Source of the DNA: Clostridium sp. 'deep sea'
GTDB lineage: Bacteria; Bacillota; UBA994; PWPR01
NCBI RefSeq assembly: GCF_014931565.1
Contig: NZ_CP063353.1
Span: 1,860,001-1,924,000 of the forward strand
Direction: 5' to 3'
DNA: 64,000 nt
The first letter of the stretch is position 1. Every line of letters begins with the position of its first letter. This document shows positions 37,373-45,552 of this stretch, one piece after another. The notes under the pieces are model-generated. The model was not told where the DNA came from, did no database searches, and worked only from the letters and a program-made list of their open reading frames with translations. Position numbers and translations under genes: made by a program.

Positions 37373-37865
37373 TGTACCCTCCTAAAATGTATAATTATTT
37401 TATACTAAAATTAATTTTTCTAGATAAACTAGACGAAAACAGTTTCCTGTATTTACAATTTTATCATTATATAATTATAAATACTATACTTTGAAATAAT
37501 AATTTTATAAAAGTGACATAAATAATTAGATCATTCTCAAAACCCTCTGCAATATTGAAAAAATGGTCTCTCCCCCTCTTGCGTTAATTAATTAACGTAA
37601 AAAATCAACGAACATATTCTGAGCATTGTCTTACTAGTTAATAATCATAACCAACCGTTAAAAGATAGACTGTATTACCATATAGAAAGTTGCAGTCACA
37701 CCTTGGGTTTGACTACTTCCATATAAACTAAAAAAAACCGACCATTTCTGGCTGAGTCTGTTATTTACTTAATAGTGTTTTAATTATACAGCTTTCGCTC
37801 TGTGCTATTATTGCCAAAGCCATAGTGATATTTAACTACATGTAGTTAAATGATATTATATGAAC
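37373..37865. other. Intergenic region with a 16-bp perfect palindrome
   Basis: No gene seen. A perfect palindrome CGTTAATTAATTAACG lies at 37581-37596, about 210 bases upstream of the helicase start, and could be an operator or a protein-binding site. Near the right end the sequence AATGATATTATATGAACAC matches the sequence before array D at 59742. Confidence 0.5.
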
Positions 37866-37950
37866 ACAACACGCGTAAGCGTATATCACGCACAAAGTGC
37901 ATATCACTCGACTATGGAGAAATATCATAAACTGGTACAATTCATATAAC
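37866..37950. repeat. Hairpin array B (ATATCAC-type), intron-free site
   Basis: Units ACGCGTAAGCGT, GCACAAAGTGC, TCGACTATGGAGA and AACTGGTACAATT are separated by ATATCAC or close variants. At its right end CATATAACTAAAAACC runs into the terminator without an intron, giving an empty intron site. Confidence 0.85.
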
Positions 37951-38013
37951 TAAAAACCTCAACATTTCTGTTTATTATGACCCCCATACCACCTCCACAG
38001 AAAAAAACGGGCG
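37951..38013 (-). pseudogene. Terminator half joined to tmRNA remnant c
   Basis: AACTAAAAACCTCAACATTT is the left half of the repeated terminator. It runs straight into CTGTTTATTATGAC and ACGGGCG, matching the central pseudoknot part of ssrA near 60923-60972 at roughly 80% identity. So an internal deletion has joined the two. It is not functional as tmRNA. Confidence 0.7.
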
Positions 38014-38043
38014 AGAAAACAAGCTTTCACTATCGATTTTCCT

Positions 38044-39867
38044 CTACCTGTTATACCATTTTGCTTGTTCCCTATATAATCGTGAATACTCTCCCCCTTG
38101 AGCTATTAAATCTTCATGAGTTCCATCTTGAATAATTCTGCCATCAGCAAAAACAACGATCCGATCAGCTAATGAGGCTACACTTATCCTATGCGTTACA
38201 AAAATAACCGTTTTATCTTTTGCCAATGAAATATACTTTTGAAAAACATCCGTTTCGGCTAATGGGTCGAGATTGCTGGTCGGTTCATCCAAAATAATAA
38301 AATCCTTATTACGATATGCTGCCCGTGCAATCGACAGTTTTTGCCACTGTCCACCGGATAGTTCCGTTCCGCCAATATCCTTACCAAGCAGGTTGTTCCT
38401 TTCAACACCATTTAATCCTGAAAAAGACAAAGCTTTGTCGATATCAACTTCATTCCGAGGCTTCACTGTATCTCCGAGAAAAACATTATCGGCTATGCTA
38501 AAGGTGATATATCGCGCAGGGTCTTGCACGACAGCACTAATGTTGTTATACCAAACGATTGGATTGATTTGCTCTATTAAGGCATCGTTTATTAACAGTT
38601 CACCGTCTGATGGTGTGAGCGTTCCGGTAATCAATTTTACAAAAGTAGTCTTGCCCATTCCATTCTCACCAACGAAAGCTACTTTTTCACCTTTGCGGAT
38701 ACGCAAGTTGATGTCATCAAGAACATATCTTTTGGTCAGCGGATAACGGTACTTCAGTCGCTTTGCTTCTATCACATTAAATTTGCCCAAGTCCTCACCC
38801 TCGTTTTTTTGCTCCGGTAATTCCATGAGATCAAAGAACTGCGCGGCTTCATTTTTTTTCATATATACCGTAACAAACCCAACTAGTAATTCTTTTGTAT
38901 CGTTTACCAAAGTAGATACAAGTGAAAGCACCGCTCCTAAAGCGCCCAATGTTAATCTGCCCATAGCCATCAAGACAATTGCAAAAATACAGCCACCCAC
39001 ATTTGCAAGACTCAATAAAAAGTAATTGATTATCTGTAAAATAGCTTGGGTTCGGATTAACTTCTTTTCTTTAAGGGTGTATTCATCAGCTATATCTTTC
39101 CATTTTTTGTAGAAAAAATCGTGCAGGCCAAGAACCTTGAGTTCTTTCCCTGCAGATGAGAGCATTACACCTTGAAAATATTCTGCTCTTCGTTTCAGCT
39201 TAACATTATCTTTAACGAACTTAAATCGTATCTTTTGCCCTATTGTGAGTGACCATAGTGTTGGCAGCGGAGCGACAAGTACAATTAAACAGAGCAATGG
39301 ATTGAATATATATAGCGATGCTGCAATAGTTACTATAGAAATGGCTTTTGCTATTACGATATAACCCTGCATCATAACTGTTGTATTTATTCCTCTCCAT
39401 TGGCTACTAACAAAATTAAAGACTTGCGTCATATTGTCATTTATTTTTGGAATTTCATAATACTCAGGCGAAATTGATGCAAACTTTTCATACATTTTTG
39501 ACCTTAACAACTCAGCTTGGTGATTTGCTTGTACAATATTGAGCATTTCAATTCTTTCATATACTCCAACGTAACGATCAATTAAACCTATAATAAAATT
39601 TATAATAAAATATGACAGCAGCAATAAAATGGCAGGAAAAATATTGTCTACATGAGTAAGTCCTTTAGCTGTTTGAATATACCTACCCCACATAAAAGCT
39701 AATACCGGACGCAGTAATGATAAGACAATATATAAGCCAAGATAAATAAGACTAATTGCTTTTGTAGTAGAAAATACGTACAAGAACAACTTAAAAAGGT
39801 GTTTGGCTTTGGGTTTTTGCTCGGATTGTACATCGTGTTCAATACCTCTTGTTTTATCATTAAGCAT
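38044..39867 (-). CDS. ABC exporter subunit B (permease-ATPase fusion)
   Basis: 607 aa from ATG 39867, preferred because AGGAGAAGG lies 6 bases upstream; this start overlaps the previous gene's end by 8 bases. Six predicted membrane helices fill about residues 25-330. The ATPase domain has Walker A GENGMGKTT, signature ELSGGQWQKLSIAR, Walker B FIILDEPTSNLD and H-loop FVTHRI. With the product of 39860-41677 it should form a heterodimeric exporter. The signature GGQWQ in both subunits is typical of peptide/lantibiotic-type transporters. The substrate is unknown; no peptide precursor gene was found nearby. Confidence 0.88.
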   Translation of the reverse strand: MLNDKTRGIEHDVQSEQKPKAKHLFKLFLYVFSTTKAISLIYLGLYIVLSLLRPVLAFMWGRYIQTAKGLTHVDNIFPAILLLLSYFIINFIIGLIDRYVGVYERIEMLNIVQANHQAELLRSKMYEKFASISPEYYEIPKINDNMTQVFNFVSSQWRGINTTVMMQGYIVIAKAISIVTIAASLYIFNPLLCLIVLVAPLPTLWSLTIGQKIRFKFVKDNVKLKRRAEYFQGVMLSSAGKELKVLGLHDFFYKKWKDIADEYTLKEKKLIRTQAILQIINYFLLSLANVGGCIFAIVLMAMGRLTLGALGAVLSLVSTLVNDTKELLVGFVTVYMKKNEAAQFFDLMELPEQKNEGEDLGKFNVIEAKRLKYRYPLTKRYVLDDINLRIRKGEKVAFVGENGMGKTTFVKLITGTLTPSDGELLINDALIEQINPIVWYNNISAVVQDPARYITFSIADNVFLGDTVKPRNEVDIDKALSFSGLNGVERNNLLGKDIGGTELSGGQWQKLSIARAAYRNKDFIILDEPTSNLDPLAETDVFQKYISLAKDKTVIFVTHRISVASLADRIVVFADGRIIQDGTHEDLIAQGGEYSRLYREQAKWYNR

Positions 39868-41677
39868 GTTCGACCTTCTCCTCACTTTTTATATACCATT
39901 GTTTTTGTGAATTGAACATATCGGCATATAATCCGCCTTGTTTCATAAGTTCATCATGTGAGCCGCTTAAAGCTACCCGCCCGTTCGCAATAACAAAGAT
40001 ATGATCGGTTATCACAGTCGAGGCAAGCCGATGTGTAATAAAAATCGCTGTTCTATCCTTCGACATTTCAGCAAATTCAGAATAAATTCGGCTCTCTGCC
40101 ATTGGGTCAAGCTGGCTTGTGGGTTCATCAAGTATCAGAATAGGCTTATTACCCATAAATGCCCGTGCTATGGCGATGCGCTGCCATTGACCGCCTGACA
40201 GGTCAACGCCCCCCTCAAAATCACGTCCGAGCAGAGTGTCAGTTCCATCTGCAAGAGCTTTTGCAAAAGTATCAACCTTGGCTTTACGCATAGCGGTAAT
40301 TATCGCCTCGTTATCATCAATATTTGCTATATCGCCCATCCCAACATTTTCACCAATTGTCATACTGTATTTTATAAAATCTTGAAATATCGGACCAAAC
40401 AACCGCCTTCGTACATTTTGAGAGTAGTTGTTAAGCGGTTTGCCGCCAATACGTATTTTTCCACTATCTGGCTGGAATAAACCGAGTAATAATTTTATCA
40501 TTGTGGTCTTGCCTTCGCCATTTTCCCCAACGATGGAAACCTTTTCACCATGATTGATTTTAAAACTAAGCCCGTTTAAAACTTTTTTCTCAGTACCCGG
40601 ATATGTAAAATGTACGTCATCAAACTCAATGGTCATTTTGGCCGGAAAATCATTATCGTCACCATATTCATCTTCAGACAATGCAAAATATTTTTCATAG
40701 AATTCAAAAGTAATTATATGCAATCCACTTGATTGGAAAAAATCAGTGACTCCTTTTAAAGCGTTGAATAAGCCAGAAAATATTACAAGAGTAAGAGAAA
40801 TCATAATGCCGATACTCAAGCTGCCGTTTAAATACAGCCTTAGTAAAATCGCAGCATTTACAATCTGGGCAATACTTATGATAATTTTTCCTAAGAGTTT
40901 TTGGCGCATATGTTTGATAAAATAATGTTCATATTCTCGGTTCCGTAAGGCAAATCTTTTTCGGTAGGTATCAATTAAAAACCTGGAAGCTCCGAGCAGA
41001 ATGTTTTCCCTAATAAATCCCCGTGACATGAGCATCTTCCCGAGAATTCCGTATTGACGGTCTTTTTTCCAGAATTTTTTCATCTCAGAGTAAATGTTTT
41101 GAGAGAATTTTAAAGAGATATAGGTATCCAATGCAAAGGGTAAAAGTATGGTTAAAAGCAACCACCATTTTATAGAAGCAATGATATACAATATACCGAT
41201 TGATGCTATTGTTGATGAAATAAGATTTCTTAGATAAATTCGGGACATATTACTGGCAGCTTCTTCAGCACCATTATCTTTTCTGTAGACATTGTCGATT
41301 ATTTTCATTGAAGCTTCGTTTTCTAAATGCTCGTAGCGCAGTTTTTTTAACTTTTGTAGCATTTTGCCTTTATATGCTGTTCGTATGATAAGCTCGCAAC
41401 GTGGTCTTATATACGATGAATTAAATAAATCACCGACTACGACCGGCAACAGGGCTAAAACAACAAATAATATTAAATATGGAACATAACTAACAAATTC
41501 CAAATTACCTGATGCCACAGCTAAACCAAGATTTAAAATTTGACTGTTCACCCAAACAGAAATTGGTGTGACAACACCAGTTATAATTGCTGACCCAAAA
41601 ATTGATATAACTACAAAAGGGCTTTCAGAATACAGGATGCGTAGCAATTCACTATATGCTTTAAAAATACGTTTCAT
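39860..41677 (-). CDS. ABC exporter subunit A (permease-ATPase fusion)
   Basis: 605 aa. Membrane domain over about residues 20-320, then the ATPase domain: Walker A GENGEGKTT, Q-loop PIFQDFIKY, signature DLSGGQWQRIAIAR, Walker B ILILDEPTSQLD, H-loop FITHRL. GGAG lies just before ATG 41677. It is the first gene of the pair, and its last codons overlap the start of the next gene, so translation is coupled. GC content is higher than in the flanking spacers. The spacers on both sides hold tmRNA remnants, so the pair looks like a cassette. Confidence 0.88.
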   Translation of the reverse strand: MKRIFKAYSELLRILYSESPFVVISIFGSAIITGVVTPISVWVNSQILNLGLAVASGNLEFVSYVPYLILFVVLALLPVVVGDLFNSSYIRPRCELIIRTAYKGKMLQKLKKLRYEHLENEASMKIIDNVYRKDNGAEEAASNMSRIYLRNLISSTIASIGILYIIASIKWWLLLTILLPFALDTYISLKFSQNIYSEMKKFWKKDRQYGILGKMLMSRGFIRENILLGASRFLIDTYRKRFALRNREYEHYFIKHMRQKLLGKIIISIAQIVNAAILLRLYLNGSLSIGIMISLTLVIFSGLFNALKGVTDFFQSSGLHIITFEFYEKYFALSEDEYGDDNDFPAKMTIEFDDVHFTYPGTEKKVLNGLSFKINHGEKVSIVGENGEGKTTMIKLLLGLFQPDSGKIRIGGKPLNNYSQNVRRRLFGPIFQDFIKYSMTIGENVGMGDIANIDDNEAIITAMRKAKVDTFAKALADGTDTLLGRDFEGGVDLSGGQWQRIAIARAFMGNKPILILDEPTSQLDPMAESRIYSEFAEMSKDRTAIFITHRLASTVITDHIFVIANGRVALSGSHDELMKQGGLYADMFNSQKQWYIKSEEKVEHA

Positions 41678-41876
41678 AAAACAACTCCTTTACACAATTA
41701 TCAACAATGATGAAAATTTTTTCTATTATAAATAAACGTTCAATAGTAAAATGAAGTTGATCTAACATAAAGTCCATAGCGAAGTCTTCTGTGATAAGAT
41801 GTAATTTAAGAAAGCACTTATAGAAAGAAGAACCGATATGGGCACTGCTAACTATAACACAGGGACGCAGAAGTAT

Positions 41877-42218
41877 TGTCCTAGGTTAAGAAAAAGTACA
41901 ACTCAGCCAAAAATCCTTAAAATTAGGTAACAATATTGTTCTTCATGTGGTGCCTTCATATTGCAATGACTATGAATTTTAGTAGTATTATAGATGCATT
42001 CTATATATTCAAAAACTAATTAGTGAGCATGGTTAATATGCTTAATAACAAACTATGCCACTCTCTTTTAATAAGCATGAAAGGATTCTATGCATGCATT
42101 ATCCTAAAGAGTGGCTTACTACGAATAAAACTTTACCCATCTTCTCTTTCTCCTTATCTGATTTTCTAATTATATCTACTTTAAGGATTTTCGTGTTTAG
42201 ATTTAAATTCTAGCATCA
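41877..42218 (-). mobile_element. Internally deleted relative of the 5.6 kb IS3 element
   Basis: Read leftwards from 42218: TGATGCTAGAATTTAAA and the leader up to GATAAGGAGAAAGAGAAGAT match the IS left end and the orfA ribosome site. About 35 bases later the sequence jumps to GATAATGCATGCATAGAATC, matching the end of orfB, and runs to CTTAACCTAGGACAA at the right end (41877). About 960 bases are missing. It has decayed and cannot code for a transposase, but keeps both ends, so it could be moved in trans. Confidence 0.85.
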
Positions 42219-42274
42219 TAGCGATAGCGCCTTCATGTGGGTAGTACACTTCACTTGTCGCAGGCAAACTTCAT
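42219..42274. repeat. Short hairpin array (ACTTCAT-type)
   Basis: Stems GCGATAGCGC, GTGGGTAGTAC and TGTCGCAGGCA are separated by CTTCAT, ACTTCACT and AACTTCAT. It is the same kind as arrays at 60321-60712, and again lies between a terminator and other DNA on the 3' side of a tmRNA (remnant e). Confidence 0.7.
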
Positions 42275-42275
42275 T

Positions 42276-42317
42276 AAAAAACCTCAACCAATTAATTGAC
42301 TGATTAAGGTTTTTTAT
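42276..42317 (-). terminator. Terminator-like hairpin next to tmRNA remnant e
   Basis: AAAAAACCT and AGGTTTTTT flank a further AATTAATT-centred pairing. It has the place of the tmRNA terminator in the repeated tmRNA-terminator-array module. Confidence 0.65.
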
Positions 42318-42323
42318 ATAGAC

Positions 42324-42405
42324 AGCGTATGCTAATCTATTATTTTTAGCGTTTAATTTAGATTTATGTTTTACGTATTGCATATTTCCTGGCACAAAAA
42401 ACAAG
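42324..42405 (-). pseudogene. tmRNA remnant e (tag region)
   Basis: Matches ssrA through the tag: on the minus strand the tag codons read AKNNRLAYA, against AKNNKLAFA in ssrA, followed upstream by CATAAATC..., AAACGCT and GGAAATATGC corresponding to GGGAATTATG. The 5' and 3' acceptor parts are missing. Clearly older than remnant b. Confidence 0.75.
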
Positions 42406-42843
42406 TTTTCTCTGATAGAGTGGTGGTTAAGCTTAGTACGAAGCTCAATCTTGCTACATGGCTTTCGGTAGTACTAGTTTGATACCCGCGGTATGGATTT
42501 ACTCATATGTAGATTGCTCCTCAAAAGAATCTGTATTTAATACATATACAGTCAATATTTCAGTAGTAGAGTTTTTAATTATGACTCTATTTTCCTTATT
42601 ATCATTGCGATTTTCTAAGAACATTACTTCAACGGTTTATAGTAACTCTCCCAAATGTTTCTTAAATTCTCTCTCAATATTACGTGAGTAGATTAAGACT
42701 AAGCACACCTCACAGAACCAACGCAACCTACTAAGGCACCAGTATTAGTTACTCCCTTCTCCTCATCTTAAAACTGCACTTGAAATTTTTACATTTATGC
42801 AGCACAATATTATGTTCTTTATATTATCTTTTGGATGGCTCAT
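42406..42843. other. Intergenic region, no gene supported
   Basis: A minus-strand frame of about 45 codons near 42500-42640 (VMFLENRNDNKENRVIIK) has no ribosome site and is flanked by stops; it may be a gene relic. A palindromic TACCCGCGGTA lies near 42483. Nothing else is recognised. Confidence 0.4.
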
Positions 42844-44625
42844 TTACTTGGTTAGTTCCATAAACTCATCTATGCCACTCAAAACAATATCAATAGCATC
42901 TTTCCAAAACTTCTCTTCTTCTAAGTCTACACCCAAATACTTCATAGCTAAGTCTTCAACTCTCATTCTGCCCGTATCACGTAAAAGATTAATATAATTT
43001 TGCTCAAACTCATCTCCTTGCGCCTTAGATTGAGCATATATACCAGCGCTAAATAAAAACCCAAAAGTATAAGGGAAGTGATAAAACGGTACTCTTGTTA
43101 AATAAAAATGTAGTAATGATGCCCAGAAGTATGGATGGTACTCATCTAGTGAATCATTAAATGCCTCTTTTTGAGCCTTTAACATTAGTTCATTGAGCTC
43201 ATTAGTACTTACAAAGCCAGATTTTCTTTTTTCATAAAAACTTGTTTCAAATAGATAACGTGCATGGGTATTCATTAGTTTACGTACTGCACGTTGAAGA
43301 TCAAAGTTTAATATATCAATTTTTTCCTCTTTTGTAGGTGCGGCTTTAAATAAAGCATCTGTAACAACGAATTCAAAAAAGGTTGAAGCAGTTTCACTGA
43401 CACTCTGGGAATAACGCTGAGCTAATGGGGGCAAATCATATATAACGGATTGATGGTAAGCATGCCCTAATTCATGGGCTAGCGTAATAATATTCCATTT
43501 ACTTGTGTAAGTCAGAAAAACTCTTGTTTGTTTTGCTAATGGAGATCGTGCACAAAATGCTCCAGCACGTTTATTATCTCTGTTCTCAGTTTCAACCCAA
43601 CGTTCTTCAAAAGCTCTAGTAACTAATTTGCCCATAGTAGGGCTGAAGTTAGAGATATGTTTAACAAGAAAGTTAGCCCTATTTTCTAAGTTGTAAGTAT
43701 TTTGACTAGTGCCTAAAGGAGCGGGATAGTCATGCCAGCTGAGCTTGTTAACCCCTAAAATCTCTTTTTTACGCTTAAGGTATTTAACTAAACGACCTCT
43801 ATTTATGCTTATTACTGACCACATTGTTTCAAGTATTTTGCGATTTATCCTATTAAGTTCTAGTGTTTCACTCATAAAATCTGCACAACCACGTTGTTTA
43901 CAGACATTTAATCTAAAGCCTGCAATACTATTAATTGCTAAAGCGCAGCTATCAGCTACCCCACTCCATGATTTACTCCAACTCTCAAAGACCTTTTCCC
44001 TTACTATTCTGTTAGGGCTTCTCATCATAGCTGAGGCTTGTCCAACTGACAGCTTTTTAACTTCTCCATCAACCTCTACAGGAATTTTTAACTTGCCAGT
44101 AACATTACTATAGAGTGTTCCCCAAGCATGTAAACCGTCAACAGATAAGTCATTTATAATATTCTCTTTATCAGCAGTTAGTTTTTTACTTGCTCTCTCT
44201 CTAATTTCGTTTAAGTTAAATTTCAGTGGTGCAAAATACTTATTTTGTAGTAAATTATTAAATTTTTTATCAGTTAGCTCAAGTAAACGCTTCTGCATGT
44301 TATTCTCTAAAGATGAATTAACACCAATTAATGAGTTTATTATACCTCTTAATTGCATTGCTTTTTTATCTTGCACATTCTGAGCTACTAAACAACTAAC
44401 AAATGATTTTGCATGTTGAATCTTTTTATCAATTTCCTGAATCTCAGTCAAAATAAACTTCCATGAATCGGGGCAACCACTTGCTGTTTCAATTGTTTTC
44501 ATTTTTTCTTGAAAATCTTTCATTTGCTTCTCTAGCTTCTTTATGTAATTGGTAAATTCGGTTGATTCACTACCACCAGCGAAATAAACATCAAGATCCC
44601 AAGTAGGACTCAAGTTTTTTAGCAT
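42844..44625 (-). CDS. pepF: M3-family oligoendopeptidase (PepF type)
   Basis: 593 aa from ATG 44625 (MLKNLSPTWDLDVYFAGGSES), chosen because AGGAGAG lies 7 bases upstream and the family begins with this W-D-L motif; an earlier in-frame ATG at 44739 has no ribosome site. The zinc site is ITLAHELGHAYHQ (HExxH), with the downstream glutamate in SVSETASTFFEF. The N-terminal oligo-endopeptidase helical domain and the C-terminal YHFPYTFGFLFSAGIY complete the M3B plan. It is cytoplasmic, cutting short peptides. It may be a chromosomal gene trapped between islands. Confidence 0.93.
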   Translation of the reverse strand: MLKNLSPTWDLDVYFAGGSESTEFTNYIKKLEKQMKDFQEKMKTIETASGCPDSWKFILTEIQEIDKKIQHAKSFVSCLVAQNVQDKKAMQLRGIINSLIGVNSSLENNMQKRLLELTDKKFNNLLQNKYFAPLKFNLNEIRERASKKLTADKENIINDLSVDGLHAWGTLYSNVTGKLKIPVEVDGEVKKLSVGQASAMMRSPNRIVREKVFESWSKSWSGVADSCALAINSIAGFRLNVCKQRGCADFMSETLELNRINRKILETMWSVISINRGRLVKYLKRKKEILGVNKLSWHDYPAPLGTSQNTYNLENRANFLVKHISNFSPTMGKLVTRAFEERWVETENRDNKRAGAFCARSPLAKQTRVFLTYTSKWNIITLAHELGHAYHQSVIYDLPPLAQRYSQSVSETASTFFEFVVTDALFKAAPTKEEKIDILNFDLQRAVRKLMNTHARYLFETSFYEKRKSGFVSTNELNELMLKAQKEAFNDSLDEYHPYFWASLLHFYLTRVPFYHFPYTFGFLFSAGIYAQSKAQGDEFEQNYINLLRDTGRMRVEDLAMKYLGVDLEEEKFWKDAIDIVLSGIDEFMELTK

Positions 44626-44829
44626 TTTAATCTCTCCTTTGTTCATTATAAGTGTAGAATAATATCTTGATAAGGATGAAAATAGAATACCACTTAAAGT
44701 ACCTGTTTGATAATAGTCAATACATAGTGAGAACTCCATAATTCAACACTTTCCCATATAATTCTATTTAATTATGATGAATCCTCCTCTAAAACGATTT
44801 CGCTTTAGTTCTGGAAAGGTACATCTTAG

Positions 44830-45273
44830 GATTCTTGTATAGATATTTTATGAGAACTGCATATTTTTACCCAGCGAGTTCTTATTCTTGTTAGAGATTT
44901 AATCTCGTTTATATGGTATGATATTGGGGTGTAGGGCTTGTGGTCTTCAGTGTTTTGGCAATCATTTTTGCGTCTATCTTATCTGTTTTTGTTTTGCGAA
45001 GGGTCTGAGCTTTTCGATATAGGTTAGTGCTGAGTGGATTTAGTACTACTAAGTTAAAGATACAGGTAGTTACGTATTATTGCTATAGTGCCCTGTAGAC
45101 TCAAGTCCAATTTTTATCTTGCTCTTATTTACCTTTGGTATCTTGGATAATAGTTTTTCAAACCTTGCTTTATTATTGGCTATTGTAAATACTTCTTTTA
45201 TTGCTTCACCCTCAGAGTTAACAATAAAACAGTCATGTTTTGTACTCGCTACATCAATTCCTACATAGATCAT
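44830..45273 (-). pseudogene. IS110-family transposase remnant
   Basis: The N-terminus is readable (MIYVGIDVASTKHDCFIVN and IKIGLESTGHYS), typical of the IS110 RuvC-like DEDD domain. It breaks at 45070 and the related sequence LVVLNPLSTNLYRKAQTLRK then TKTDKIDAKMIAKTL follows in another frame, then EIKSLTRIR. Several frameshifts; the Tnp_20 C-terminal domain is absent. Non-functional. Confidence 0.85.
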
Positions 45274-45499
45274 TCATTGACCTTGTCCTTTCATTAATGC
45301 TGTTATTCCATCAGCCTTATGTTCTATATCCTTGCTAGAGATAGAGCGTCTATGCGTTATCTAACTAATTAATAGTTGTAAAATAAAGCTGTAGTTATGG
45401 TCTTCGCGAAATAGTCTAAGCTATAGCACACAATAATCCACAGCATCTGTTACTTTGATTATACGCTATATTTCTAATAGCTTAACCACTCTTTTATTA
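45274..45499 (-). other. 5' flank of the IS110 remnant
   Basis: About 225 bases upstream of the transposase start without a gene. In IS110 elements the bridge RNA is encoded in this place, so part of this stretch may be a bridge-RNA relic. I cannot identify its loops by eye, and the element is dead. Confidence 0.35.
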
Positions 45500-45552
45500 T
45501 ACAAGTGCATATCACCCCCTTAGAGGATATCACGAACCGGTTACGGTTCATA
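45500..45552. repeat. Hairpin array C (ATATCAC-type), shortened
   Basis: Contains CAAGTGCATATCAC, then CCCCTTAGAGG, ATATCAC, then GAACCGGTTACGGTTC, and ends CATA at the intron 3' boundary. Homologous to arrays B and D but lacking their first units. Confidence 0.75.

Noticed and set aside
42216-42404. 62-codon minus-strand frame containing AKNNRLAYA
   Set aside because: It is the tag-coding part of tmRNA remnant e read through into the terminator and hairpin array, not a gene.
42506-42640. About 45-codon minus-strand frame (VMFLENRNDNKENRVIIK)
   Set aside because: No ribosome site, flanked by stops, no family match; noted only as a possible relic.
45274-45499. Functional IS110 bridge RNA
   Set aside because: Position fits, but the transposase is broken by several frameshifts and the C-terminal domain is missing; guide loops cannot be identified by eye.
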